DNA of 44,730 nt, from positions 9,041 through 53,770 of the forward strand of contig CAJTVQ010000028.1 in the NCBI GenBank assembly GCA_910579935.1, given 5' to 3'. A program made the position numbers and the translations under genes. This document shows positions 17,972-25,288 of this stretch, one piece after another (within the stretch, counting starts at the first letter, position 1; every line of letters starts with the position of its first letter). The DNA comes from an uncultured Lachnospiraceae bacterium. GTDB lineage: Bacteria > Bacillota > Clostridia > Lachnospirales > Lachnospiraceae. The notes under the pieces are model-generated. The model was not told the DNA's origin, searched no databases, and worked only from the letters and a program-made list of their open reading frames with translations.

Positions 17972-19060
17972 CTATCTTTTAATATCATAGTTCATGTTCA
18001 TCAGATTGCGGATGCTTTGTGCATCGTCGGTAATATTGGCATCTCCATGGATAGTATGTTTGATCACACTGCTTGCCACTGCAAAGTTGATCATGTCCAT
18101 CGCGCGGTAATTATGCATGATGGCATAGATCAGGCCGCTGGCAAAGGCATCGCCGCCGCCTACCCTGTCAAGGATATTGAAGGTAAAGAGACGGCTTTCA
18201 AACGTATGTCCTTCATACCACATAAATGCTTTCAGGCTGTTTTCGCTCCCGCTGTGCGCATAGCGGACATGGCGGGCAATGCACTTCAGATTGGGGTAGC
18301 GGTCCACGAAGCGGTGGAAAATTTCATCCTGCTGTTCATAGGTGGGCTGCAGCGGGATACCGTCCTTGTAATCCCCCATGCCATGATTTTCATCATCCTT
18401 CCAGAGGTGGTAAGGTTCGATGCCCAAAAGTACATCCACATAAGGCAGACACTGGGTGCAGAAATCCCTTGCTTCTTCCCAGCTCCACAGGGCGCTCCGG
18501 AAATTCCCGTCAAAACTTACGGTCATTCCTTTTTCGTTGGCGGCTTTTAAACTGTCCATGATCAGTTTCTGGCAGTTCGGTGAAAGGGCAGGAGTGATGC
18601 CGCTTAGATGCAGCCAGTCGAAACCCTCTAACAGGGCATGGATATCCACTTTGTTAAAATCATATTCCGTAATCGCGCTGTTCTTCCGGTCGTATGTAAC
18701 CTTGCTGGCCCGTATTCCGTACCCGGTTTCCAGATAATAGGTGCCGAGACGGTGGGTCGGCGTTTCCTCCGGTGTGCTCAGGATGACAGGCGTACAGTGG
18801 ACATCGTTGCTCCGCAGCATCCGGATGGCGCTTTTTCCAAGGCTGTTGTTGGGAACCACGCTGAAAAAGGTGCTGTCGATCCCCAGATTGGCCAGAGCCA
18901 GTGCGATATTTGCCTCGCTGCCTCCGTAACTGGCTTCAAAATTATTGGCCATGCGGATCTTGGCATAGTTGGGAGGGGTCAGCCGGAGCATGATTTCACC
19001 GATGGTAATGAATTTTTGAGGGCTTTTGCTGTTTTGTAATAAGGGATTGAAATGTTCCAT
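17972..19060 (-). CDS. kdgK: PfkB-family sugar kinase, probable 2-dehydro-3-deoxygluconokinase
   Basis: A 362-residue PfkB/ribokinase-fold protein. FITIGEIMLRLTPPNYAKI at the start and the YGGSEANIALALANLG sugar-binding motif fit KDG kinases. The ATP/catalytic motif near the C-terminus reads DRVGGGDAFASGL, with the catalytic Asp kept. The enzyme phosphorylates 2-keto-3-deoxygluconate to KDPG in hexuronate/pectin breakdown. AAGGAG upstream of the ATG on the minus strand supports the start. It is a single-gene unit with its own promoter and faces the GGDEF gene. No eda aldolase or uronate genes are adjacent; another PfkB substrate is possible. Confidence 0.82.
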   Translation of the reverse strand: MEHFNPLLQNSKSPQKFITIGEIMLRLTPPNYAKIRMANNFEASYGGSEANIALALANLGIDSTFFSVVPNNSLGKSAIRMLRSNDVHCTPVILSTPEETPTHRLGTYYLETGYGIRASKVTYDRKNSAITEYDFNKVDIHALLEGFDWLHLSGITPALSPNCQKLIMDSLKAANEKGMTVSFDGNFRSALWSWEEARDFCTQCLPYVDVLLGIEPYHLWKDDENHGMGDYKDGIPLQPTYEQQDEIFHRFVDRYPNLKCIARHVRYAHSGSENSLKAFMWYEGHTFESRLFTFNILDRVGGGDAFASGLIYAIMHNYRAMDMINFAVASSVIKHTIHGDANITDDAQSIRNLMNMNYDIKR

Positions 19061-19117
19061 AGAGTTAGTCTCCTTATTTAATTTGAATTTTTTCGGGTTC
19101 GTAAATCTGATAACTTC

Positions 19118-19146
19118 ATTATAGCAAAAGCAGACAGGAAAAACAA
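19118..19146 (-). promoter_or_regulatory. Promoter of kdgK
   Basis: On the minus strand TTGTTT (19146-19141), 17-bp spacer, TATAAT (19123-19118), about 58 nt ahead of the start codon. Confidence 0.75.
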
Positions 19147-19243
19147 GGAAATGTCTGTCTGCGTACTGCCCGGCAGGGAAATGATAAGAAATGCGGCAGG
19201 CAGGAATTTAAAAGGAATTTCTGTCTGAATAAAAAATCAATAA

Positions 19244-19272
19244 TTGTAAAAAAACTGCAGAAGCAGTATAAT
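19244..19272 (+). promoter_or_regulatory. Promoter of the GGDEF-LRR-GTPase operon
   Basis: TTGTAA (19244-19249), 17-bp spacer, TATAAT (19267-19272). The expected start of transcription near 19279 lies only about 8 nt before the first ATG (19287), so translation either begins almost leaderless or at ATG 19314. Confidence 0.75.
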
Positions 19273-19286
19273 AAAAATGGCATTTT

Positions 19287-20957
19287 ATGAAAGCGGGAGT
19301 AGAAAATAAGAAAATGAAGAAAAGAATACCAAAACTATATGCTGTCTGTGCGGCGGCCGTAGTACTCCTTTTTCTGTATATATGTGCGGTATGCGGAAAT
19401 GTAGTTGTGGAGAAAAGAGAGAAGGGCGGTTATATATGCCTGACAGAATACGAAAGTCAGAGGGTGAAGGATCAAAGTGCTCCGGCCGGAATCCGGAATG
19501 AATATGTGTTAAGGATTGGGGAGGTTCCCAAAGACAATACCAGTCTGGTATTTTATACACTGCATCAGGAGGTGGAGGTGTTTGTGGAGGGGGAACTGGT
19601 ATACCAGCTGCGTCCGTTTCCAAAGAATCCTTTTGGCAGGACGCCGGGCAGCAATTGGAACTGGCTGCCGGTTTACCAGTCGGATGCCGGAAAGGAAATA
19701 CGGATCGTGCTGACCCCTGCCTATGAAAATACCGCGGATATCGTGCCGGAATTTTACCTGGGATCCCGTATTGATATCTGGGGAAAACTGCTGATGAGGA
19801 GCACGCTTCCATTCCTGATGAGTGTGACTGCAATGATCATCGGACTTGGATTCGTTGTTTTTACCCTTTATAATTATCATAATCCGGATGCGGACAGGAG
19901 TCTGCTGATGCTGGGGATATTTTCCTTTGTGATCGGGATGTGGAAGCTGTCGGATATGGAAGCAATGGTACTGGCATGTCCTTTTTCCCTGCCCCTTGCT
20001 TATCTGCCTTTTGTAATGCTGCTGCTGACAGTGGTGCCGTTTGTGCAGTATGTGAGGGAACTTTTTTCCACAAAGGGCAGTGTGCTATGGGATATTCCCT
20101 GTGTGGCAAGTATGGTGGTCATGGGTCTGTCGGTAGTGCTGCAGATATTCGGCATTGCTGATTTGAGGCAGACGGTATGGATGCTTCATATCGTGATGGT
20201 CGGTCTGGTGGCTGTCATGGTAGGTATGCTGGCTTACGAATTACGGAAGGTGGGCTGGAACAGCCGCCTGAAAGTACTGGTGGTGTGCCTGACTTTCTGC
20301 ATGGCAGGATATATCGTGGATGTGGCGGTTTATTATATGTCGAACGGGGCTTCCATGATGGTACTTGGAATGTGCGGTTTCCTGATCTATATTGTGGTGC
20401 TGGGTATCCGTTCCGTGCAGGATATGAGGAAGCTGATCAACATCGGAATTCAGGCAAGGCATTATGAGCAGATGGCGTATCACGACCAGCTGACCGGCCT
20501 GTATAACCGTACCGCTTATGCGGCGGATACGGGAGTGGAGGATTTTTCACCGGAGCAGTATATCGTGGTAATGTTCGATCTGAATGACCTGAAGAAGTGC
20601 AACGATACCCGCGGACATGAAAAAGGGGACAGGTATATTGTCACCAGTGCGAAAATGATACAGGATACGTTCGGAGATCTGGGAAAATGTTACCGGATGG
20701 GCGGAGACGAATTTTGTGTGCTGCTCAAGAGCGTTACCCTGAGTGAATGTAAAAAAAGGGTGCAGCATTTAAAGGAAATCGTAGATAGGTGCAACCGGCG
20801 GGAACCGGAAGAATTCCCTATAAGGATTGCCTGCGGATACGAGCTTTATGACAAGCGGATCGACTATGATCTGGGCGATACGCTGCGGCGGGCGGACAAG
20901 ATGATGTATCATGAGAAATTTATGATGAAGCAGGAAGTGTTAAAACAGCAGGGCTGA
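19287..20957 (+). CDS. Membrane diguanylate cyclase (extracellular domain, multi-helix region, GGDEF)
   Basis: One N-terminal helix is followed by an extracellular domain of about 140 residues (VFVEGELVYQL, FYLGSRIDIWGKLL), then six or seven membrane helices (about 175-390), and a C-terminal cyclase domain with FDLNDLKKCNDTRGHEKGDRY and GGDEF at 472-476. The plan matches 7TMR-DISM-type receptors. The RxxD inhibition site is absent (GDLG at that place). ATG 19287 sits nearly at the predicted transcript end; ATG 19314 keeps the whole signal helix and may be the real start. A paralogue of the same layout lies at 25279, next to the cellulose operon. Here the cyclase gene is followed within 12 nt by the LRR gene. 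Confidence 0.88.
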   Translation: MKAGVENKKMKKRIPKLYAVCAAAVVLLFLYICAVCGNVVVEKREKGGYICLTEYESQRVKDQSAPAGIRNEYVLRIGEVPKDNTSLVFYTLHQEVEVFVEGELVYQLRPFPKNPFGRTPGSNWNWLPVYQSDAGKEIRIVLTPAYENTADIVPEFYLGSRIDIWGKLLMRSTLPFLMSVTAMIIGLGFVVFTLYNYHNPDADRSLLMLGIFSFVIGMWKLSDMEAMVLACPFSLPLAYLPFVMLLLTVVPFVQYVRELFSTKGSVLWDIPCVASMVVMGLSVVLQIFGIADLRQTVWMLHIVMVGLVAVMVGMLAYELRKVGWNSRLKVLVVCLTFCMAGYIVDVAVYYMSNGASMMVLGMCGFLIYIVVLGIRSVQDMRKLINIGIQARHYEQMAYHDQLTGLYNRTAYAADTGVEDFSPEQYIVVMFDLNDLKKCNDTRGHEKGDRYIVTSAKMIQDTFGDLGKCYRMGGDEFCVLLKSVTLSECKKRVQHLKEIVDRCNRREPEEFPIRIACGYELYDKRIDYDLGDTLRRADKMMYHEKFMMKQEVLKQQG

Positions 20958-20969
20958 ACCGCTCCGCGG

Positions 20970-21932
20970 ATGGAAAAGGACGGGCATAAGAGGATGGCTG
21001 ACAGAAACGGGGAAGTATTTTGCCGGTATGGGGGAAAGGATATTTCTTATTCCATACCTTCCATATCTTATATACCGGGGGTGAAGAACGGCGTACCGGT
21101 AACAGGAATTGCAGCAAAAGCGTTTTTAAGCTGTAAGACACTGCAAAAGCTGGAAATACCGGACGGCGTGGCATGGATTGGAGATTGGGCGTTTGCCCAT
21201 ATGCAGAATCTGGAAGAACTGACGCTTCCTTTTTCGGAGATCGCATACGGGAAAAAAGTATTTCTGGACTGTGTAAGGCTGAAGAAAATCACAGTGCGGG
21301 GAAGTACGGCAAAGAATGAAGGGCTGCCCTATTTTCTGGCGTCTGCGGCAACGTTGATGGATGCTGCGGCGGGAAAAAATGCGTTATGGAAGCCGGAGTA
21401 TGCAGCGGACGAGCGTACACACGGGGAATGGATGGAGCAGTACGACAGGGCGTTGGCGGAATATTTGAAAGCACCCGATGAGGAAGGTTTTGAGCCGGTT
21501 TTCATCGGGTGGTTCCATGTAGAGGATATGGATGAGCAGATTCCGAAGTATATGGTGAAAAGGCGGAAAGAGAAGATACGGCTTGTATTGCAGAGACTGA
21601 GGTATCCGGCGTATCTGCAGACGGGTATGGAAGCATATCTGCATGGGTATCTGAAGGCCGGGATGAGGGCGGAGAGGAATGACGGCCTGCCTGCGGGCAG
21701 AGCAGAAGGAAGCAGTCTGGTGACGGAGACTATCTGCGACAGGAAGCAGGAATACTGCCGTCAGGTCTGTTATCTGAAAATACTTAAAGAAAGCGGCTGC
21801 CTGAACGGGGAAAGCATACGGCTTCTGATGGAAGGGCTTCAGGAGACGAACCCCGAAATGACGGCGTATCTGCTGGAATGCATGGAAGAGGAAAGGGCAG
21901 GGGAGGATTTTTTTAACGGATTGGAGTTGTAA
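20970..21932 (+). CDS. BspA-like leucine-rich-repeat protein, cytoplasmic
   Basis: Residues about 25-115 contain BspA-type (LRR_5) repeats: GVPVTGIAAKAFLSCKTL, LEIPDGVAWIGDWAFAHM, LTLPFSEIAYGKKVFLDC. The remaining 200 residues are charged and helical with no family I recognise. No signal peptide or membrane helix is present, so unlike many BspA proteins it probably stays inside. ATG 20970 is the longest start, but its upstream sequence is a poor ribosome-binding site; ATG 20994 follows AAGAGG directly. Only 6 nt separate it from the GTPase-nuclease gene, implying co-translation. A scaffold or partner role is possible but unproven. Confidence 0.75.
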   Translation: MEKDGHKRMADRNGEVFCRYGGKDISYSIPSISYIPGVKNGVPVTGIAAKAFLSCKTLQKLEIPDGVAWIGDWAFAHMQNLEELTLPFSEIAYGKKVFLDCVRLKKITVRGSTAKNEGLPYFLASAATLMDAAAGKNALWKPEYAADERTHGEWMEQYDRALAEYLKAPDEEGFEPVFIGWFHVEDMDEQIPKYMVKRRKEKIRLVLQRLRYPAYLQTGMEAYLHGYLKAGMRAERNDGLPAGRAEGSSLVTETICDRKQEYCRQVCYLKILKESGCLNGESIRLLMEGLQETNPEMTAYLLECMEEERAGEDFFNGLEL

Positions 21933-21938
21933 AGGACG

Positions 21939-24665
21939 ATGAAAAAGCTGGTCATGGGAATATTGGCGCACGTGGATGCGGGAAAAACGACTCTTTCGGA
22001 AGCCATGCTGTATCATAGCGGGAGTATCCGTAAAATGGGAAGGGTGGACAATGGGGACGCTTTTCTGGATACCTATGCACTGGAACGGGACAGGGGCATT
22101 ACGATTTTTTCCAAGCAGGCGTTGTTTGCGCTGGAGGATATTCAGGTGACGCTTTTGGATACGCCCGGGCATGTGGATTTTTCCGCGGAAATGGAACGTA
22201 CGCTGCAGGTATTGGATTATGCCGTGCTGGTGGTCAACGGTGCGGACGGCGTACAGGGACATACGCAGACGCTTTGGCGGCTGTTAAAAAATTATGCGAT
22301 TCCCGTTTTCCTGTTTGTGAATAAAATGGACCAGCCCCATACAGACCGGGAGGCGCTTTTGGCACAGTTAAAGGACCGGCTGGACGGGGACTGTGTGGAT
22401 TTTACCATAACGGATACGGAAGCATTTTATGAAAATGCGGCAGTAGCGGATGAGCGGACTCTGAATGCGTTTTTGGAAACGGGAATGGTGGAGGACGGGG
22501 AAATCCGGCGGCTGATTCATGAGCGCAGGATTTTCCCCTGTTTTTTCGGGTCTGCTTTAAAATCATACGGAGTGGAGGAATTCCTGCGGGGGCTGTACCG
22601 TTTTGTACAGGCGCCGGTTTACAGGGAAGAATTTGCCGCAAAAGTATTTAAGATCGGCCGGGATGCACAGGGAAACCGTCTGACGTTTCTAAAAGTGACA
22701 GGGGGAAGCCTGAAGACGCGGACGGCCCTGCAGGGCCGGAAGGGGGCGGAAGCGTGGGAGGAAAAAGTTACGCAGATACGCGTTTATTCGGGAGAAAAAT
22801 ATTCGGCGGCGGAAGAAGTGTCCGGCGGGGATGTCTGTGCGGTGCTGGGATTGACGCAGACTTATGCAGGAGAGGGATTGGGAGTGGAACGGGAAGCATT
22901 CCGTCCGGTTTTGGAGCCGGTTCTGACGTACCGTCTGATACTGCCGGAGGACTGTGATGCTGCTGCTTTCCTGCCGAAGCTGCGCCAGCTGGAAGAGGAA
23001 GAACCGCTGCTTCATATTTCATGGGATGAGAAATTACGGGAAATACAGGCGAAGATCATGGGGGAAGTACAGACGGAGGTTCTGGTAAGCATGATAAAGG
23101 AACGGTTCGGAGTGGAGGCAGGATTCGGAACCGGAAATATCATTTATAAGGAAACCATTGCGGGGAGTGCGGAGGGTGTGGGGCATTTTGAACCTTTGCG
23201 CCATTATGCGGAGGTGCATTTGCTGCTGGAAGAAGGGGAAGCGGGCAGCGGATTGAAATTTGCAGCCGCTTGCAGCGAGGATGAGCTGGACAGGAACTGG
23301 CAGCGTCTGGTGCTGACCCATTTAGAGGAAAAGGAGCATAAGGGGGTGCTGACGGGGGCGCCCATTACGGATATGAAGATTACACTGGTGGCGGGACGTG
23401 CCCATAAAAAACATACGGAGGGCGGGGATTTCCGGCAGGCCACTTACCGTGCGCTGAGACAGGGACTGATGGAAGTGCGGACGGTGCTGTTAGAGCCCTA
23501 TTATGATTTCCGGCTGGAAGTGCCGGAAGGCATGACGGGACGTGCCATGACGGATATGGAAAAACTCTGTGCCGTCTTTGAACCGCCCGTGACGGAGCAG
23601 GGCGTGACCGTACTGTGCGGAAAGGCACCTGTATCCACCATGCAGGACTACCACAGGGAAGTCATTGCCTATACAAAGGGCGGGGGAAAACTGTTTTGCA
23701 CGTTCCGCGGCTATGAGACCTGTCACAACGAACAGGAAGTAGTGGAACGCATCGGCTATGAACCGGAGCGGGATGTGGAAAATCCATGCAGTTCCGTGTT
23801 CTGTGCCCATGGGGCAGGTTTTGTGGTGGAATGGGACAGAGTCAAAGAATATATGCATGTGGAAAGCCCGCTTTCCTTTCCGGAACATTCCGGCTCTGCC
23901 GGCCTGGACGGGGCAGGAAAAAACACGGGAAACATACGCAGGCCGGAGAGCGTGACGGAATGGATGGGAACGGAAGAAGTGGACGCCATTTTGGAAAAAG
24001 TAACCCATGCCAACCGCAAGGACGGCAGCCAAAGGGGAAATAAGAGGAAGAAACCGGAAAAAAGCGTGGCGGCAAGGGAGCGGAACTATTCGGAAGGCGG
24101 GGATGCGGCGGCCGGAAAGGCGAGGAATTCTGACAGACCGGAGAAACAGGAAGAATACCTGCTGGTGGACGGCTACAACATTATTCATGCCTGGGAGGAA
24201 CTGCGGGAACTGGCTGCCGTCAATATTGACAGCGCAAGGGGCAGGCTGATGGATATTCTCTGCAACTATCAGGGGGTGCGGGGAATCCGTCTGATCGTGG
24301 TATTCGATGCATACCGGATACAGGGGCATGAGACGGAAGTCCTGGATTACCATAATATCCATGTTGTTTATACAAAGGAAGCGGAAACGGCGGACCAGTA
24401 CATCGAGAAATTTGCCCATGAAAACGGCAGGCGGGCGAAGGTTACGGTAGCGACTTCTGACGGGATGGAGCAGATCATTATCCGCGGACAGGGATGCGCG
24501 CTTGTTTCGGCAAGAGAGCTGGAAGAGGAAGTGAAACGGGCGGGAGAGAATTTGTACCGGGAGTATGCGGACAGACAGCAGAAGGGGAAATATTATCTGC
24601 TGGATGCGGAGAGGGCGGGAGAATTGAAAGATATGGCGGGGAGGCCGGAGGAGCGGAAGGGATAG
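21939..24665 (+). CDS. Tet(M)/EF-G-like ribosomal GTPase fused to a Rae1 (YacP/NYN) A-site mRNA endonuclease domain
   Basis: Residues 1-670 are a translation-factor GTPase of the tetracycline-resistance ribosome-protection type: AHVDAGKTT (10-18), RGIT, DTPGH (74-78), NKMD (128-131), GSALK, then EF-G-like domains II-V. A charged, low-complexity linker (about 690-738) leads to a complete NYN/YacP domain: LLVDGYNIIHAWEEL with Asp744, VVFDAYRIQG, YTKEAETADQYIEK, VATSDGMEQ with Asp841, and a SARELEEEV helix. In Bacillus subtilis, Rae1 of this family cuts mRNA inside the ribosomal A site. The fusion would bring a nuclease to the ribosome through the factor-binding site. It is not a typical acquired tet gene: sequence and length (908 residues) differ. 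Last gene of the operon from 19244. Confidence 0.88.
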   Translation: MKKLVMGILAHVDAGKTTLSEAMLYHSGSIRKMGRVDNGDAFLDTYALERDRGITIFSKQALFALEDIQVTLLDTPGHVDFSAEMERTLQVLDYAVLVVNGADGVQGHTQTLWRLLKNYAIPVFLFVNKMDQPHTDREALLAQLKDRLDGDCVDFTITDTEAFYENAAVADERTLNAFLETGMVEDGEIRRLIHERRIFPCFFGSALKSYGVEEFLRGLYRFVQAPVYREEFAAKVFKIGRDAQGNRLTFLKVTGGSLKTRTALQGRKGAEAWEEKVTQIRVYSGEKYSAAEEVSGGDVCAVLGLTQTYAGEGLGVEREAFRPVLEPVLTYRLILPEDCDAAAFLPKLRQLEEEEPLLHISWDEKLREIQAKIMGEVQTEVLVSMIKERFGVEAGFGTGNIIYKETIAGSAEGVGHFEPLRHYAEVHLLLEEGEAGSGLKFAAACSEDELDRNWQRLVLTHLEEKEHKGVLTGAPITDMKITLVAGRAHKKHTEGGDFRQATYRALRQGLMEVRTVLLEPYYDFRLEVPEGMTGRAMTDMEKLCAVFEPPVTEQGVTVLCGKAPVSTMQDYHREVIAYTKGGGKLFCTFRGYETCHNEQEVVERIGYEPERDVENPCSSVFCAHGAGFVVEWDRVKEYMHVESPLSFPEHSGSAGLDGAGKNTGNIRRPESVTEWMGTEEVDAILEKVTHANRKDGSQRGNKRKKPEKSVAARERNYSEGGDAAAGKARNSDRPEKQEEYLLVDGYNIIHAWEELRELAAVNIDSARGRLMDILCNYQGVRGIRLIVVFDAYRIQGHETEVLDYHNIHVVYTKEAETADQYIEKFAHENGRRAKVTVATSDGMEQIIIRGQGCALVSARELEEEVKRAGENLYREYADRQQKGKYYLLDAERAGELKDMAGRPEERKG

Positions 24666-24679
24666 AAGGGGGACGCCCC

Positions 24680-24756
24680 TGACGGGAGCTGGGTATCGAT
24701 AAAATATCAGTATTGAAAATAAGAAATTATATTTAGCCAATACCCAGCTCCAGTCA
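24680..24756. repeat. 77-bp element with 17-bp inverted ends
   Basis: The first 17 bases (24680-24696) and the complement of the last 17 (24740-24756) match at 16 positions, around a 43-nt AT-rich centre. It lies 14 nt after the GTPase-nuclease stop and between convergent genes, so it could be a bidirectional terminator. The large loop, though, is more like a small MITE or intergenic repeat. No flanking duplication is visible. Confidence 0.6.
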
Positions 24757-24813
24757 AATTGTTCAATGTCATTATCTTACCACAAACGCATACACAATTC
24801 CATTAAATTTTGC

Positions 24814-25020
24814 TTAATCTCCCTTTGCCTTATTCTTTGCAATCATCATCTGCCTTACCTCAACTTCGCACTGGCTTTTCTGCTCCAACACAAGCCACTG
24901 GTATTTATCGTTTTCTTTGGTAAATACGCTCTGATGCGCATTGGAATGTAGCTTACTGCGGATATATTTATCTGTGGTGCTGTAATAGTCCACAATCTGC
25001 TGTTCCTGCTTTTTATTCAT
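24814..25020 (-). CDS. Small hypothetical protein (68 residues)
   Basis: I do not recognise the family. The protein is hydrophilic and charged (KKQEQQIVDYYSTTDKY at the start, VEVRQMMIAKNKAKGD at the end), with no signal peptide or membrane helix. A strong AGGAGG lies about 9 nt before its ATG on the minus strand, and the codons resemble those of neighbouring genes. Both features support a real gene over the 61-codon frame on the opposite strand. It stands alone between the 77-bp inverted-repeat element and the cyclase-cellulose operon. A minus-strand promoter was not found. Confidence 0.6.
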   Translation of the reverse strand: MNKKQEQQIVDYYSTTDKYIRSKLHSNAHQSVFTKENDKYQWLVLEQKSQCEVEVRQMMIAKNKAKGD

Positions 25021-25166
25021 GGTCTTTGCCCTCCTGTGATTTGGATTGATTGATATGATTGACTGGTTTTGGTGCTGATAAATGATTTTCTTCTGTTACT
25101 TGTCGGGAGATTGGATTGCGTAATATTGTTGATGGGTATTTCTCCGCTTGGTGGAATAGGGGTTCA

Positions 25167-25192
25167 TTTCATACGGTAATTACCGCATGAAA
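25167..25192. promoter_or_regulatory. 26-bp near-perfect palindrome, possible operator
   Basis: Both 13-base arms match except at one position, with core CGGTAATTACCG. It lies about 70 bp upstream of the -35 box of the cyclase-cellulose operon and 147 bp upstream of the small minus-strand gene. The T-run needed for a terminator is on the wrong side, so a protein-binding site is the better guess. Confidence 0.5.
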
Positions 25193-25259
25193 AAAGACTA
25201 TAATCCATCACCAAACAATCAGGCCGCCACCACTATTCATACAAACCTCTGAAATAATA

Positions 25260-25288
25260 TTGATTTTGCAAGGTGTGCATGATATACT
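25260..25288 (+). promoter_or_regulatory. Possible promoter of the cyclase-cellulose operon
   Basis: TTGATT (25260-25265), 17-bp spacer, TATACT (25283-25288). It overlaps the earliest possible start codons of the cyclase gene (25273, 25279), so either the promoter call or the start choice needs revision. Confidence 0.45.

Noticed and set aside
17948..18550. 200-codon plus-strand frame
   Set aside because: Antisense to kdgK, which has clear PfkB motifs, a ribosome-binding site and a promoter on the minus strand.
21939..24665. Acquired tetracycline-resistance gene tet(M)
   Set aside because: The GTPase part is only distantly similar, the protein is about 270 residues longer than Tet(M) because of the nuclease domain, and base usage matches the local chromosome.
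23490..24740. 416-codon open frame on the minus strand
   Set aside because: Antisense to the GTPase-Rae1 gene, whose motifs are unambiguous; the minus product has no recognisable domain.
24766..24951. 61-codon plus-strand frame
   Set aside because: Opposite the better-supported minus-strand gene at 24814-25020; no ribosome-binding site.
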